Shown: piece by piece, positions 43,166 through 51,235 of the stretch
How positions within the stretch are numbered: the first letter of the stretch is position 1
Layout: each line of letters starts with the position of its first letter
Assembly (NCBI GenBank): GCA_027487515.1
Contig: JAIYDL010000005.1
Location: 124,001 to 188,000 of the forward strand
Direction of reading: 5' to 3'
Source: Pseudomonadota bacterium
Lineage (GTDB): Bacteria > Bdellovibrionota > Bacteriovoracia > Bacteriovoracales > Bacteriovoracaceae
Length of the DNA stretch: 64,000 bases
Program-made: the position numbers and the translations under genes
The notes under the pieces: model-generated
Database searches by the model: none
What the model was told of the DNA's origin: nothing
What the model saw: only the letters and a program-made list of their open reading frames with translations

Positions 43166-43600
43166 CTAGGCCAGCATGCCGGTGAGGTCCACGACCCGGC
43201 CCAGTGACTTGGACTGACGACCGATGAAACACGAGGACTCGTCCCGCTCCGACTCCTCCTTGCAAAGGATGCACATCTCCGCCGTGGGTCTCGCGAGGAG
43301 CCGTTCAAACTTTATCCAGCAACCGCACTCCGAGCAAAGCCCATACTCATTGACTTCGAACTTCTTCAGAGCGCGATCGATCTTCTTGGCATAGAAGACT
43401 TCCCGGTTCCGGAACCGGAGCTGGTGGGAGTTATTGTAATCGGAGATCGACTGCTCAACGTCATCCCCACCGTTGGCCAGTGAGAGGTCAAGCGTAGGGC
43501 CAGAGCCGTCGTTGAAGACCAAGCTCTCTTTCTCTGACAAAAGCTTCTGCCTCAGGGTCTCGATCTGCTTCTTTGATAGTGCTTTAATTTTTTCGGCCAT
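43166..43600 (-). CDS. dksA: DksA/TraR-family zinc-finger protein
   Basis: 144 residues. N-terminal coiled coil (about 5-80) and a C4 zinc finger C89-x2-C92-x17-C110-x2-C113. DksA binds the RNA polymerase secondary channel and, with ppGpp, controls stable RNA promoters. The acidic tip residues of E. coli DksA (DxxDxA) are not obvious here, as the loop reads DLSLANGGDD; so the regulatory mode may differ. AGGAG precedes ATG 43600. It lies between mglA and mtnP. Confidence 0.82.
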   Translation of the reverse strand: MAEKIKALSKKQIETLRQKLLSEKESLVFNDGSGPTLDLSLANGGDDVEQSISDYNNSHQLRFRNREVFYAKKIDRALKKFEVNEYGLCSECGCWIKFERLLARPTAEMCILCKEESERDESSCFIGRQSKSLGRVVDLTGMLA

Positions 43601-43627
43601 GGAACTTCACTCCTGTAAATAAACTAA

Positions 43628-44218
43628 CTACTCCAGTCCGCCCTTAATGTTCAGAAGGACAGACTTGGAAACCATTTTTAACGTTTCGAACACCCCTTGT
43701 CCGGTGGTGGCGACGGCCTCGAAGGCCGGGAACTTCTTTTTATTCAATTGATACTGCAAATCCTCCACAGGGACGACGTTGGGCAGGTCGCGCTTGTTCC
43801 ACTGCATCACCATGGGGACCTTGCTCACGTCGTACCCCTGTTCCGCCAGATTCCTCTCGAGACCCTGGTAGGACTCAAGGTTGGCCTCCATGCGCTCGAC
43901 CTGAGAGTCCGCGACGAAAACGAGGCCATCGACACCCCGAAGGATCAGCTTTCGGCTTGCCTCGTAGAAGACCTGGCCCGGCACGGTGTACAAGTGGAAC
44001 CGAGTCTTGAATCCTCGGATCTCCCCGAGATCAAGGGGGAGGAAGTCGAAGAAGAGCGTCCGCTCATTCTCCGTATTCAAGGTGATCATCTGGCCCTTGT
44101 TCTGAGAACTCGTCTTCTGGTAGATGTACTGAATGTTCGTCGTCTTCCCACCCAAGCCGGGGCCGTAGTAGACGAGTTTGCAGTTAATTTCTTTGGTATG
44201 ATAATTTACGAATGACAT
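43628..44218 (-). CDS. mglA: Ras-like polarity GTPase MglA
   Basis: 196 residues with close resemblance to Myxococcus MglA along the whole length. P-loop GPGLGGKT (19-26), the switch region [19 protein letters not shown] with PGQ at 80-82, and NKRD at 141-144 for guanine binding. In Myxococcus it sets the leading pole for motility; in Bdellovibrio MglA is needed for prey invasion. Only 2 nt separate it from the upstream roadblock-like gene. The Ribosome site is AGGTGG. Confidence 0.95.
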   Translation of the reverse strand: MSFVNYHTKEINCKLVYYGPGLGGKTTNIQYIYQKTSSQNKGQMITLNTENERTLFFDFLPLDLGEIRGFKTRFHLYTVPGQVFYEASRKLILRGVDGLVFVADSQVERMEANLESYQGLERNLAEQGYDVSKVPMVMQWNKRDLPNVVPVEDLQYQLNKKKFPAFEAVATTGQGVFETLKMVSKSVLLNIKGGLE

Positions 44219-44220
44219 AA

Positions 44221-44718
44221 TTAAATTCCACCTAGGGCAAAGAGCCGGTCCATCTCATCATCAGTGATATCTTTAAACAAAAATCCCTCCCGAACCGACG
44301 CCCCTTCTGAAGCTGCTGCTGCCGGGCCGCTCGGGAACGACCGGTTCAGCTCGTCTTTCACGGAACCCACCTGCCGCTTGAGCTGGCCCGGGTTCACACA
44401 GTCCTTGTAGATCGCCCCCAGGAAGTACCGCTTCCCGGAGATGGTGATCGGAAAAAGATAAATCCCCTGTGAAGAAGTGTCGAACCCGAGGCGAAACTCC
44501 AGGGGGTCCTGATTGGGATTCACTAATCCCATCAGTGCCTCCGAGGCCTGCCACACTCCACTCACTAACGCCGACACAGAGGTCGTGGTTTTGTTTTGGA
44601 CCGAGTCATAGACGGTGATCCCGTCTTCGCGAGCGACGAAAAGCCGCGCCCGAATCAGCGGGAGCTTGGGGTCGAGGATTTGCTTTATTTTTTCAGACAC
44701 ATTCATGGGCTTCATCAA
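44221..44718 (-). CDS. Possible roadblock/LC7-like partner of MglA
   Basis: 165 residues. Residues of about 18-115 show an alternating strand/helix pattern ([56 protein letters not shown]) reminiscent of roadblock/longin folds such as MglB. The last 50 residues are Ser/Ala-rich and acidic and end in [13 protein letters not shown]. Similarity is by shape only; I do not see a decisive motif. It is immediately upstream of mglA (2-nt gap) and overlaps recR by 4 nt. A GAP or scaffold role for MglA is an inference. Confidence 0.6.
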   Translation of the reverse strand: MMKPMNVSEKIKQILDPKLPLIRARLFVAREDGITVYDSVQNKTTTSVSALVSGVWQASEALMGLVNPNQDPLEFRLGFDTSSQGIYLFPITISGKRYFLGAIYKDCVNPGQLKRQVGSVKDELNRSFPSGPAAAASEGASVREGFLFKDITDDEMDRLFALGGI

Positions 44719-45311
44719 AATCTCTTCCGATTCTCGAGGGCCTTCGTGATCGTCATCGGATCAAGGTACTCCAGGCTTCCACCGATGGGCACACCGAACC
44801 CGATCCGCTCGACTCGAAGCGCCTCCGGAAGAATCGACTTCACGTACGCGCAGGTCGCGTCTCCTTCGACAGAGGGATTGATGGCGAGGATCACCTCGGA
44901 GATCTCTCGATCACTGATCCGGTCCCGGAGGTCATCGAGTCCCAGCTCATCGGGCCCAACTCCGAGAAGGGGGTTCAGGACTCCACCGATGATGTGGTAG
45001 AGGCCGCGAAAATGGCCGCTTTTCTCAATCGCGAGGAGATCCGACGCGTTCTCGACGACGCAAAGAACCCGGGCGGAGCGCCGCCCCTCATTAGCGCAAA
45101 CGGAGCAGCGATCCTCGTCCGCAAACATACCGCACTCAGAGCACTGTTGCAGCCCCGTCAGAGCACTGAGCGCCGCTCCAACGGTCTCCAGTTCTTGAGG
45201 ACGCCAAGCCGTCATGCTGAGAACCATGCGGAAGGCCGTCTTCTCGCCGACACCCGGGAGCTTCGTGAGCGCCTCGACCGCGTTCTTGATGACTTCAGGC
45301 AACTGGATCAC
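44715..45311 (-). CDS. recR: Recombination protein RecR
   Basis: 198 residues, the standard length. Helix-hairpin-helix LTKLPGVGEKTAFRM, zinc finger CSECGMFADEDRCSVC, then a Toprim domain (VLCVVENASDLLAIEKSG ... YHIIGGVLNPL). Works with RecF/RecO to load RecA at gaps. Part of the conserved dnaX-ebfC-recR set; overlaps ebfC by 1 nt. Confidence 0.96.
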   Translation of the reverse strand: MIQLPEVIKNAVEALTKLPGVGEKTAFRMVLSMTAWRPQELETVGAALSALTGLQQCSECGMFADEDRCSVCANEGRRSARVLCVVENASDLLAIEKSGHFRGLYHIIGGVLNPLLGVGPDELGLDDLRDRISDREISEVILAINPSVEGDATCAYVKSILPEALRVERIGFGVPIGGSLEYLDPMTITKALENRKRF

Positions 45312-45619
45312 TAAAACATTCCCGGGATGTTCATGCCTCCAGTGACTTTGGACATGGCCTGCTGAACCATGTCCTGAGATTCTTTCATGGCCTGGTTCAC
45401 TGCTGTGAAGACCAGCTCCTCAAGAGTGGCGACATCGTTGGGATCGACGCACTCTTTATTAATCGAAATGCTAAGGAGCTGCTGTTTCCCGTTGACCTTG
45501 GCTTTGACCATGCCCCCACCAGCCGAGGCTTCTACCTCACGCTCCGAGAGTTCGTTCTGGAGCATGGCGAGCTTCGCCTGCATCTGTTGGGCTTGTTTCA
45601 TAAGGTTATTCATGTTCAT
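45311..45619 (-). CDS. ebfC: Nucleoid-associated protein YbaB/EbfC
   Basis: 102 residues. MNNLMKQAQQMQAKLAMLQNEL and ASAGGGMVKAKVNGKQQLLSISI are the YbaB/EbfC signature; it is a small dimeric DNA-binding protein. Between dnaX and recR, as in many bacteria. Confidence 0.95.
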   Translation of the reverse strand: MNMNNLMKQAQQMQAKLAMLQNELSEREVEASAGGGMVKAKVNGKQQLLSISINKECVDPNDVATLEELVFTAVNQAMKESQDMVQQAMSKVTGGMNIPGMF

Positions 45620-45620
45620 G

Positions 45621-47243
45621 TCAGTTCTCCTGGTCTTTCAAAATAATTTTATCAATCTTCGCGTTGAAGAGGCGCTCGGCTTCCTTGACGAACGGGTCGC
45701 TCAAAATCCGCTGGCGTCGGGCCTCTTCCCGGGTGCGAAGCGCTTCGTCGTCGAGCTCGACCTTCGTCTTAAAATTCTTGTCCTTCGTCTCTTCGAGGCT
45801 CAGGAGCTGAGTCCGGAAGCTGAGCTTCTCGATATCAGTTTCGAAGAAGTCGGCCAAGTGATTTTTTACCTTACTGAAGACGTCCCTGTCATCGACGTAC
45901 TCTTTGAACACGGCGGCCTCCGGAGGGAAGCCAACGTGGATCGAGAGCGGTACGGAATTGGTATCTATCGCGGCAAGGAGATTTCCGTGCTCAAGGTTCG
46001 CGGCAGTGGCCGGAGAAGACTGACGAAGGTAGCCCAGGAATTCACTCCAGGTACGTACTTTCTTCGCCGGCGCTGTGGGCAACACAGCAGCGGTGGTCAC
46101 TCCGGCTTCAGACTTTCCCGGCCCGAGCACCTCTCCGAGTTTCCGGTCAACTCCAGAAAGGATCGTGCGCCGAAGGGTCACTTTCTGTAAGAGCACCAGA
46201 ATCACTTTGTCCGGATTGAGGGAACTCATCGCCCAGGTGAAGTCTTTCACCAGTGTTTCGTAGATCCAAAACAGTTCGGCGACGGTGATGTCCCAGAGCG
46301 TCTGCGGATCAATGACCCCTTCTTGGGCCAGTGCCGCTTGGTCGTCGATCCGATCGATCATCCGAAAGAACCCATCGAGGATCTGATCGCACAGTTTTTT
46401 TAAGTCGATGTTTTCGTCAACGAGTTGCCGGTACACACTGGACGCGGCTTTGACGTCACCGACGAGCACCGCCGTCAGGAGAGTCTTGAGCGCCGAAGTC
46501 CCGGCCATGCCCAACGCGAGAGTCAAAGACTCCTCTGAAACAGTATTGTTCTCGGAGAGCCCAAGGACCTGATCAAAGATTGAGAGCGTGTCTCGGACCG
46601 AGCCCTTGCCCAGCTCCGCGAGCTTGACCGGTAACCGAGGTTGCAAGAACGTGATTCCCTCGGCTTTGGCAATCACCTCGAGGTGACGAACGAGGGAGTC
46701 CACGGGCACGTTCTTAAAGTCGTAGCGCTGGCAGCGAGAGATCACCGTGCCCAGAAGTTTGTGCGGGTCCGTCGTTGCGAGGATGAAAATCGCATGTTCC
46801 GGTGGCTCCTCGAGCGTTTTCAAGAGGGCGTTGAACGCCGCCACCGAGAGCATGTGAACTTCGTCGATCACGTAAACCTTCCGACGGCCGCGGGTCGGAA
46901 GGTACTGGACATTCTCAATCAGCGCACGCACGTCATCGACGCTATTGTTCGAAGCGCCGTCGATCTCCGAGTAGTCCATGGAACTCCCGGAGTCGATGTC
47001 CTTGCACGCGGGGCACGCGAGACAGGGATTGAAATCGGGCTTGCGGTTCTCACAGCGAATCGCCTTCGCGAACAACCGGGCGATGGATGTCTTTCCGACG
47101 CCTCTCGTTCCGGTGAATAGGTACGCGTGAGCAAGTTTGTCTTGCTTGATGGCATTCTGTAGAGTCCGTGTAACGTGAGCTTGACCAACAACTTCATCGA
47201 ATTGTTTTGGCCGCCATTTTCTGGCCAGCACTTGATAGGCCAT
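45621..47243 (-). CDS. dnaX: DNA polymerase III subunit gamma/tau
   Basis: 540 residues. AAA+ clamp-loader subunit. Walker A FTGTRGVGKTS, zinc cysteines in CENRKPDFNPCLACPAC, Walker B VYVIDEVHMLS, the TTDPHKLLGTVISRCQRYDF sensor. The C-terminal 170 residues act as the tau-type extension, ending in a charged helix. No slippery A-AAA-AAG-type site was noticed for a gamma product. Ribosome site GGAG. First gene of the long minus-strand run. Confidence 0.95.
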   Translation of the reverse strand: MAYQVLARKWRPKQFDEVVGQAHVTRTLQNAIKQDKLAHAYLFTGTRGVGKTSIARLFAKAIRCENRKPDFNPCLACPACKDIDSGSSMDYSEIDGASNNSVDDVRALIENVQYLPTRGRRKVYVIDEVHMLSVAAFNALLKTLEEPPEHAIFILATTDPHKLLGTVISRCQRYDFKNVPVDSLVRHLEVIAKAEGITFLQPRLPVKLAELGKGSVRDTLSIFDQVLGLSENNTVSEESLTLALGMAGTSALKTLLTAVLVGDVKAASSVYRQLVDENIDLKKLCDQILDGFFRMIDRIDDQAALAQEGVIDPQTLWDITVAELFWIYETLVKDFTWAMSSLNPDKVILVLLQKVTLRRTILSGVDRKLGEVLGPGKSEAGVTTAAVLPTAPAKKVRTWSEFLGYLRQSSPATAANLEHGNLLAAIDTNSVPLSIHVGFPPEAAVFKEYVDDRDVFSKVKNHLADFFETDIEKLSFRTQLLSLEETKDKNFKTKVELDDEALRTREEARRQRILSDPFVKEAERLFNAKIDKIILKDQEN

Positions 47244-47335
47244 AATACTCCAAAATGTAACGTCTTGAGAGGTGCACCATAGGGGTTCATGGACACGATG
47301 TCATGGCGCAACTGCTATGAATGGGAGTAAAAAAA

Positions 47336-47364
47336 ATAATGTAAGAAGTTGAAAGATTCGACAA
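47336..47364 (-). promoter_or_regulatory. Candidate dnaX promoter
   Basis: On the minus strand: TTGTCG (47359-47364), 17-nt spacer, CATTAT (47336-47341). Four of six bases match in each hexamer. Leader of about 85 nt to dnaX. The intergenic region 47244-47373 holds nothing else that I could identify, including no SRP RNA motif. Confidence 0.35.
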
Positions 47365-47373
47365 ATATTGTCG

Positions 47374-48198
47374 TTAATTATCCCGCTCTTTGAAGAGTTT
47401 CTCGCGAAGATGTGCGATGGCCAACTCAGTTGCTTCTTCGCCAGCGTGTTTGCGACCCTTCGCATGATCTCGGTCGTGAAAATTGAGAACAACAAGGTAC
47501 GGAACCCCTTTGTGAACAAGGTGCCCCACAAACCAGCCAAGCCGTTGATCGTATCCCGTGTCCGTAAAGCCTTGACCAAATTTATAGGTTAGAACATCGC
47601 CCGACGCGAGGGTCTCTACCCGCAGCAATTTTCGCGTCCTCTCCTGAGACTCGCGACTGGCCGGAAGCTCGTTCTGCCAGAGCTTTTTGAAAAAGCGTAA
47701 CTTCTCAAAGGCGGTTAAGCGTAGGGAGTTTTCGTAAACTTCGCGGATGAAAGGATTCGGGGTGAACCAAGCGTGCCTAACACCTCCAGTCATATCGAAA
47801 TTCCCGTAGTCGAATTTCTTCAAGTACTCCTGAATCCTACTCGCCCCGATCTTCTCCGCCAGATCCTGGGTCAGCCAGCCGGCGTTATCATGCATCCATA
47901 GCTCGGCCGTGTAGTCTCGGTTCTTCGGCTTCCAAGGGTGAGGTACACCGTTCCATTTGTAGATGACTTCGTCTTCTCTCTTGATGAGTCCTGTGTCAAA
48001 AGCAATCACCGCCAGGGGAATTTCGAAGAGCGACACGGGTGCGTACCGGTCGTCGCAGCGGCGGTGGTTGAGCGTTTCTGTGAACCGATTGGCCTTGAGG
48101 TCAAACAGCAAAAAACAAACATCTTTCTCACTGAAGAGGTCGCGCTTATGGGTACAGGAAGTGATGGTAAGAATGAGTCCTAAAAAAAGAAATTTCAT
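47374..48198 (-). CDS. Class D beta-lactamase-like lipoprotein lacking the catalytic lysine
   Basis: 274 residues. A lipobox (C15 in LTITSC) predicts a lipoprotein. The body aligns by eye with OXA-type (class D) beta-lactamases: APVSLFEIPLAVIAFDTG corresponds to the S-x-x-K box, LKKFDYGNFDMTGG to the YGN motif, YKFGQGF to the KTG box and GWFVG to the conserved W-V-G. But S56-x-x-E59 has Glu for the carboxylated Lys, the SxV motif reads NAG (105-107), and KTG reads KFG (206-208). An active beta-lactamase is unlikely; a ligand-binding or structural role is possible. Leaderless-type promoter. Confidence 0.75.
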   Translation of the reverse strand: MKFLFLGLILTITSCTHKRDLFSEKDVCFLLFDLKANRFTETLNHRRCDDRYAPVSLFEIPLAVIAFDTGLIKREDEVIYKWNGVPHPWKPKNRDYTAELWMHDNAGWLTQDLAEKIGASRIQEYLKKFDYGNFDMTGGVRHAWFTPNPFIREVYENSLRLTAFEKLRFFKKLWQNELPASRESQERTRKLLRVETLASGDVLTYKFGQGFTDTGYDQRLGWFVGHLVHKGVPYLVVLNFHDRDHAKGRKHAGEEATELAIAHLREKLFKERDN

Positions 48199-48204
48199 AG
48201 GAAG

Positions 48205-48234
48205 AGTTTAACAGCAGCCTGAACTCAAACACAA
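48205..48234 (-). promoter_or_regulatory. Promoter of the OXA-like gene, probably leaderless
   Basis: On the minus strand: TTGTGT (48229-48234), 18-nt spacer, TAAACT (48205-48210), then 6 nt (CTTCCT) and ATG 48198. No Shine-Dalgarno sequence. Confidence 0.5.
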
Positions 48235-48361
48235 CACTCCAAACCACTACCGTTGCTCCATTCCTGGCCTGGCGGGGTTTGCGGCGAAATGCTCATCTGA
48301 GACAGACTGCCGATTGAGATCTTAGTCATCTTATTAGGGGATGTAAAGAGATTGCCGGGGA

Positions 48362-48385
48362 GCGCCAGAGAGAAAGCCCTGGCGC
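48362..48385 (-). terminator. Hairpin after the 388-residue secreted protein gene
   Basis: Stem GCGCCAG/CTGGCGC (48362-48368 with 48379-48385), loop of 10 nt, starting 11 nt beyond the stop codon on the minus strand. There is no T-run after it, so it may be a transcript-end or processing stem instead of a full terminator. The 197-nt gap 48199-48395 holds otherwise only the promoter of the OXA-like gene. Confidence 0.35.
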
Positions 48386-48395
48386 AGGAGGCGTG

Positions 48396-49562
48396 TCATT
48401 CCTCGGCGGCGATTTTCTTGGAAATCTCGAGCTGCTGCGACAGATAAGAATCGACGGCCGACCCTTTGTCCGATGATTCTACCCGGTCTAGCAAACGTTG
48501 GTATCGCGTCACCCACATCTCGGCGTTCGCCTTGAGCTCTGAGTTGGCCGGGGTCATGTAGCGCCTTTCATAGGACCGTGGAGTCGAGAGGAGATTCCAA
48601 GGTTTTGAGATTCGCGGCGCCGTGAGCACCGAGAGCTCGTCGGTTTTGAAGTACTCTCCGGAAGGAAAAGCGTCGTAGGACCGGAGGAGCGCCCCCACCT
48701 GCACATGGTGGAAACCTTTTTCAGAAATCGATTTCTGAAGCTTCCGGAGACTTGGAGTGCGAGCGAGAACTGCGCGATCGGCGTACATCAAAAAGCCATT
48801 CGCCGGAAGTGCCATGTTCGTGAGTTTCCTTAAGAATGTCTGATCGACCGCAATCGGCTTATTCAATCCCAGGGCCGCAGATTGGTTGATGGAGATGTGA
48901 ACGCAGTTGTTGCTGAGCTTTGACCATTCGTACTGCCGCTCGCCCCGGTACTGCTCGTTAGAAGTGTTCAAAAAATCTGCGACCTTCCCCAGAGTGGTGG
49001 CGGGAACAGGAATGGAAACGCAGTGGAGTTCTCGTGCCCAGTTCACCGCATGATCCGTACCAAGCGTATCCAGGCCAATCGCTGCGAGGTACTCGGATGT
49101 GCCGTAGTTCAGCGCCTTGAGGGCATCAGACTTCGAGCGCACGCCGTCAAAAATTTTCAGCCGAGTCACTTCTGCAAGGTGCTCATTAATCCGTGCACGG
49201 GAGATGGGTTCTGGAGATCGGTTCCCGCTGAGCATGAAGTCTCGGCCCGGAACTGCCACCCACATGACGTTGGTAAAGTTCTTATCCAGGGAAATTCCCA
49301 CACCCTTGTGGGGGTAAAGTCGCTGAAGGTCTTCAGAGACCTCGGCGCAGGGAAGAACTCGAGGGTAGTCCGAGCGATAGTCCTTGCAGAGCCCGTGGAT
49401 GTAGGTAAAGCCATGGCCCGGGGACCCTCCCGTCTCGCCAGACTGGAGCATCCAGCGGCTTCCCGTACAGTATTCGAAGTAGCTTGGAAAATGATCTTCG
49501 TAACCGGCGACGGCGAGGGATGAAAGAAGGAGGAGGGGGAGGACAAAGATAGATTTTTTCAT
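48396..49562 (-). CDS. Secreted protein of unknown function with an NNCVH motif
   Basis: 388 residues. Clear N-terminal signal peptide (KKSIFVLPLLLLSSLAVAG), so periplasmic or secreted. No membrane segments after it. YEWSKLSNNCVHISINQSAALGL in the middle has a Cys two residues before a His in a helix-start context, as in some permuted papain/NlpC-like peptidases and DUF4105-like proteins; I cannot assign it. Several further cysteines could form disulfides. The start has TATTAT 7 nt upstream. Confidence 0.6.
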   Translation of the reverse strand: MKKSIFVLPLLLLSSLAVAGYEDHFPSYFEYCTGSRWMLQSGETGGSPGHGFTYIHGLCKDYRSDYPRVLPCAEVSEDLQRLYPHKGVGISLDKNFTNVMWVAVPGRDFMLSGNRSPEPISRARINEHLAEVTRLKIFDGVRSKSDALKALNYGTSEYLAAIGLDTLGTDHAVNWARELHCVSIPVPATTLGKVADFLNTSNEQYRGERQYEWSKLSNNCVHISINQSAALGLNKPIAVDQTFLRKLTNMALPANGFLMYADRAVLARTPSLRKLQKSISEKGFHHVQVGALLRSYDAFPSGEYFKTDELSVLTAPRISKPWNLLSTPRSYERRYMTPANSELKANAEMWVTRYQRLLDRVESSDKGSAVDSYLSQQLEISKKIAAEE

Positions 49563-49569
49563 GCCCTCA

Positions 49570-49575
49570 ATAATA
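49570..49575 (-). promoter_or_regulatory. -10 element of the secreted-protein gene
   Basis: TATTAT on the minus strand, 7 nt before ATG 49562 (spacer TGAGGGC). No convincing -35. The spacing fits the leaderless pattern of the window, although GAGGG could also serve as a close ribosome site. Confidence 0.35.
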
Positions 49576-49654
49576 CGCTACCCTATGGACTCGCGTGCCC
49601 CGAGCGAAACTCTTACCCAGGCCGCCTAAAGTTTAAACAGCAAGTGATAAGCCC

Positions 49655-50191
49655 ATGCAACCATTCGAAGCCGACCTCACCCAAGATCTGATCGCCGACT
49701 GCGACCGTCGGATCAGGATCCTTCCGTTGACCCCTCTGATTCTCGTACCCATGTACGTCGTCATCCTGCTGGCCCTCTGGCCCCAGGTCCCCTCAACCGA
49801 AGCGTTCGGTAAGATAGCGCTCCTCTTGCTTGGGCTCATGCTCGTGGGTGGGGGATTGGCACTCCCCTATGTTCTCGGAGATCGGAACCGATTGGTAACA
49901 GCACGGAAAGCCGCTGGGGATGCCAAGCTTATCCTCCGGATTGACGACCGGCACCTTCAGGTTCCAGTCCTTCTCTTAGGAGATCCGGGTTTCTGGCGCG
50001 CCACGGAGGATGGCAAAAGAGACCTTGTGATTCCGATTTCTGACATCGCCGGAGTCACCCAACAGAAGCACAACGTACTGATCCAGTTGAGAGGCACCAG
50101 CGCAATCTGGGGCCAGGGAGTCGTTTCGATCGGAGAACCCCGCCTCGTCTTGAAAAGAAAATTCCTACGGGAAGAGTACTTCAAAATCTAA
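49655..50191 (+). CDS. Two-segment membrane protein with PH-like tail
   Basis: 178 residues. Two hydrophobic segments (about 25-43 and 52-73) separated by a short loop, followed by about 100 cytoplasmic residues that alternate short strands (LILRIDDRHLQVPVLLL, VIPISDIAGVTQQKHNVLIQL), resembling bacterial PH (bPH2)-like domains. No enzyme motif. Ribosome site not obvious; GATAAG lies just upstream. Convergent with nothing; next gene follows by 73 nt. Confidence 0.55.
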   Translation: MQPFEADLTQDLIADCDRRIRILPLTPLILVPMYVVILLALWPQVPSTEAFGKIALLLLGLMLVGGGLALPYVLGDRNRLVTARKAAGDAKLILRIDDRHLQVPVLLLGDPGFWRATEDGKRDLVIPISDIAGVTQQKHNVLIQLRGTSAIWGQGVVSIGEPRLVLKRKFLREEYFKI

Positions 50192-50228
50192 GTCTCCGTT
50201 CTGAGTGGCAAGGTACGAACTTCTGCCA

Positions 50229-50258
50229 AAGACAAACCGAGGAGCGGTATCGTACACT
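50229..50258 (+). promoter_or_regulatory. Promoter of the small membrane protein at 50265, probably leaderless
   Basis: AAGACA (50229-50234), 18-nt spacer, TACACT (50253-50258), then 6 nt (GGGACC) and ATG 50265. No Shine-Dalgarno sequence at usual spacing. Confidence 0.45.
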
Positions 50259-50264
50259 GGGACC

Positions 50265-50552
50265 ATGGAACTCATGCTCTGTCTCTTAGGTCTGTCCGTT
50301 TGGTTCACGAGTCATCTCTATTTCGGAAGCAAAAAGAAGACTGCTGGGTTGAGCCGCTTCGGAGTCTTTATCCTCCAGGCGTTCACGATTTGGGGTACGC
50401 ATGCAATTGCCTTGGTTCTGATTTCAGTTTACTCAGACCAAGTAAAAAACCTAGGGTTTCTCTTTTTTCCGCTCTTCGTCTCGGCCCTCGTCCTTTCAGT
50501 TTGTGGCCCACTTTTGACTCTCGCTTTAGGCAGAAGACAGGCCACTGCCTAG
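50265..50552 (+). CDS. Small membrane protein, 95 residues
   Basis: Three hydrophobic segments with a short KKK-containing loop after the first; otherwise featureless. Not recognised. I chose ATG 50265, directly after the promoter-like hexamer, over an open frame back to 50205, whose first 20 residues are hydrophilic and would contradict the promoter position. Convergent with the gene at 50582-51199. Confidence 0.5.
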   Translation: MELMLCLLGLSVWFTSHLYFGSKKKTAGLSRFGVFILQAFTIWGTHAIALVLISVYSDQVKNLGFLFFPLFVSALVLSVCGPLLTLALGRRQATA

Positions 50553-50581
50553 ATGATTCAGATCTCCCGGGCGCACGCTTT

Positions 50582-51199
50582 CTAAGACTCGCGGCAGGTC
50601 GATTGCACTCTCGATTCTAACTCTGCCTTCTCTTTAAGCAGCGTCTCATTCAGCGGGTCCAGAAGCACTTTCGCGTCCACGGCGGGAACTCGTTCTCGGA
50701 GATCGAGACAGAGGTTCCGGCGAGCGACATCTGCGGGGTCTCCGTTGTCCACAACGAATACCGTCGGGTCACTTTTCAGGTAGCGAATCTTATAGACGAC
50801 TTTCGGGCTAAGAATGAAATTTTTCAACATGGGGTACTGTGGTCGTGGGTCACTTAAGAATCGAACGTCGAGCATGCGCCCATCCGCGGTTTTCACATAC
50901 CCCGTCGCTTCTAGAACTTCAACGTCGTTGAACGTGTTTCCCGACCCCACATAGTCGGAAATCACAAGTTCCCCCGAAACTCCATGCGCATGGATGTAGC
51001 GATAGAAATGCTCGAAGCCCGTTGAGAGAGTGTGAACATACCAAGTAATAAGGGCGACCACGCAAAGGACGGGAACGGCCGTTTTTTTGGGAGCAAAAAA
51101 AAGAAACGAGACGAGCACAGAAAAAAGAATCGAAAGCACGGGAACGGCGACGAAAAAATCCTTGAAAAATAAATAGGACAGAAGCCAAAGCCATTCCAT
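50582..51199 (-). CDS. Membrane protein of unknown function, 205 residues
   Basis: Two or three N-terminal hydrophobic segments (about 1-34 and 41-58) and an extracytoplasmic or cytoplasmic alpha/beta C-terminal domain of about 140 residues with one DNGDPADVARRN-type turn and two late cysteines. Not recognised. It is transcribed from a clear promoter whose start falls on the ATG. Upstream lies the VOC gene, whose stop codon overlaps the -35 box. Confidence 0.55.
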   Translation of the reverse strand: MEWLWLLSYLFFKDFFVAVPVLSILFSVLVSFLFFAPKKTAVPVLCVVALITWYVHTLSTGFEHFYRYIHAHGVSGELVISDYVGSGNTFNDVEVLEATGYVKTADGRMLDVRFLSDPRPQYPMLKNFILSPKVVYKIRYLKSDPTVFVVDNGDPADVARRNLCLDLRERVPAVDAKVLLDPLNETLLKEKAELESRVQSTCRES

Positions 51200-51206
51200 G
51201 GCTTAA

Positions 51207-51235
51207 AGTGTAACGGACACAGGATCAGGGATCAA
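51207..51235 (-). promoter_or_regulatory. Promoter of the 205-residue membrane protein, probably leaderless
   Basis: On the minus strand: TTGATC (51230-51235), 17-nt spacer, TACACT (51207-51212), then 7 nt (TTAAGCC) and ATG 51199. No Shine-Dalgarno sequence. The -35 overlaps the last codons of the VOC gene. Confidence 0.58.

Noticed and set aside
45621..46200. Programmed frameshift producing a gamma form of DnaX
   Set aside because: No A-AAA-AAG-type slippery sequence or stop in the right frame with a following stem was noticed.
47244..47373. SRP (4.5S) RNA gene next to dnaX
   Set aside because: The conserved GGAAGCAGC-type core is absent; only promoter-like sequence was found.
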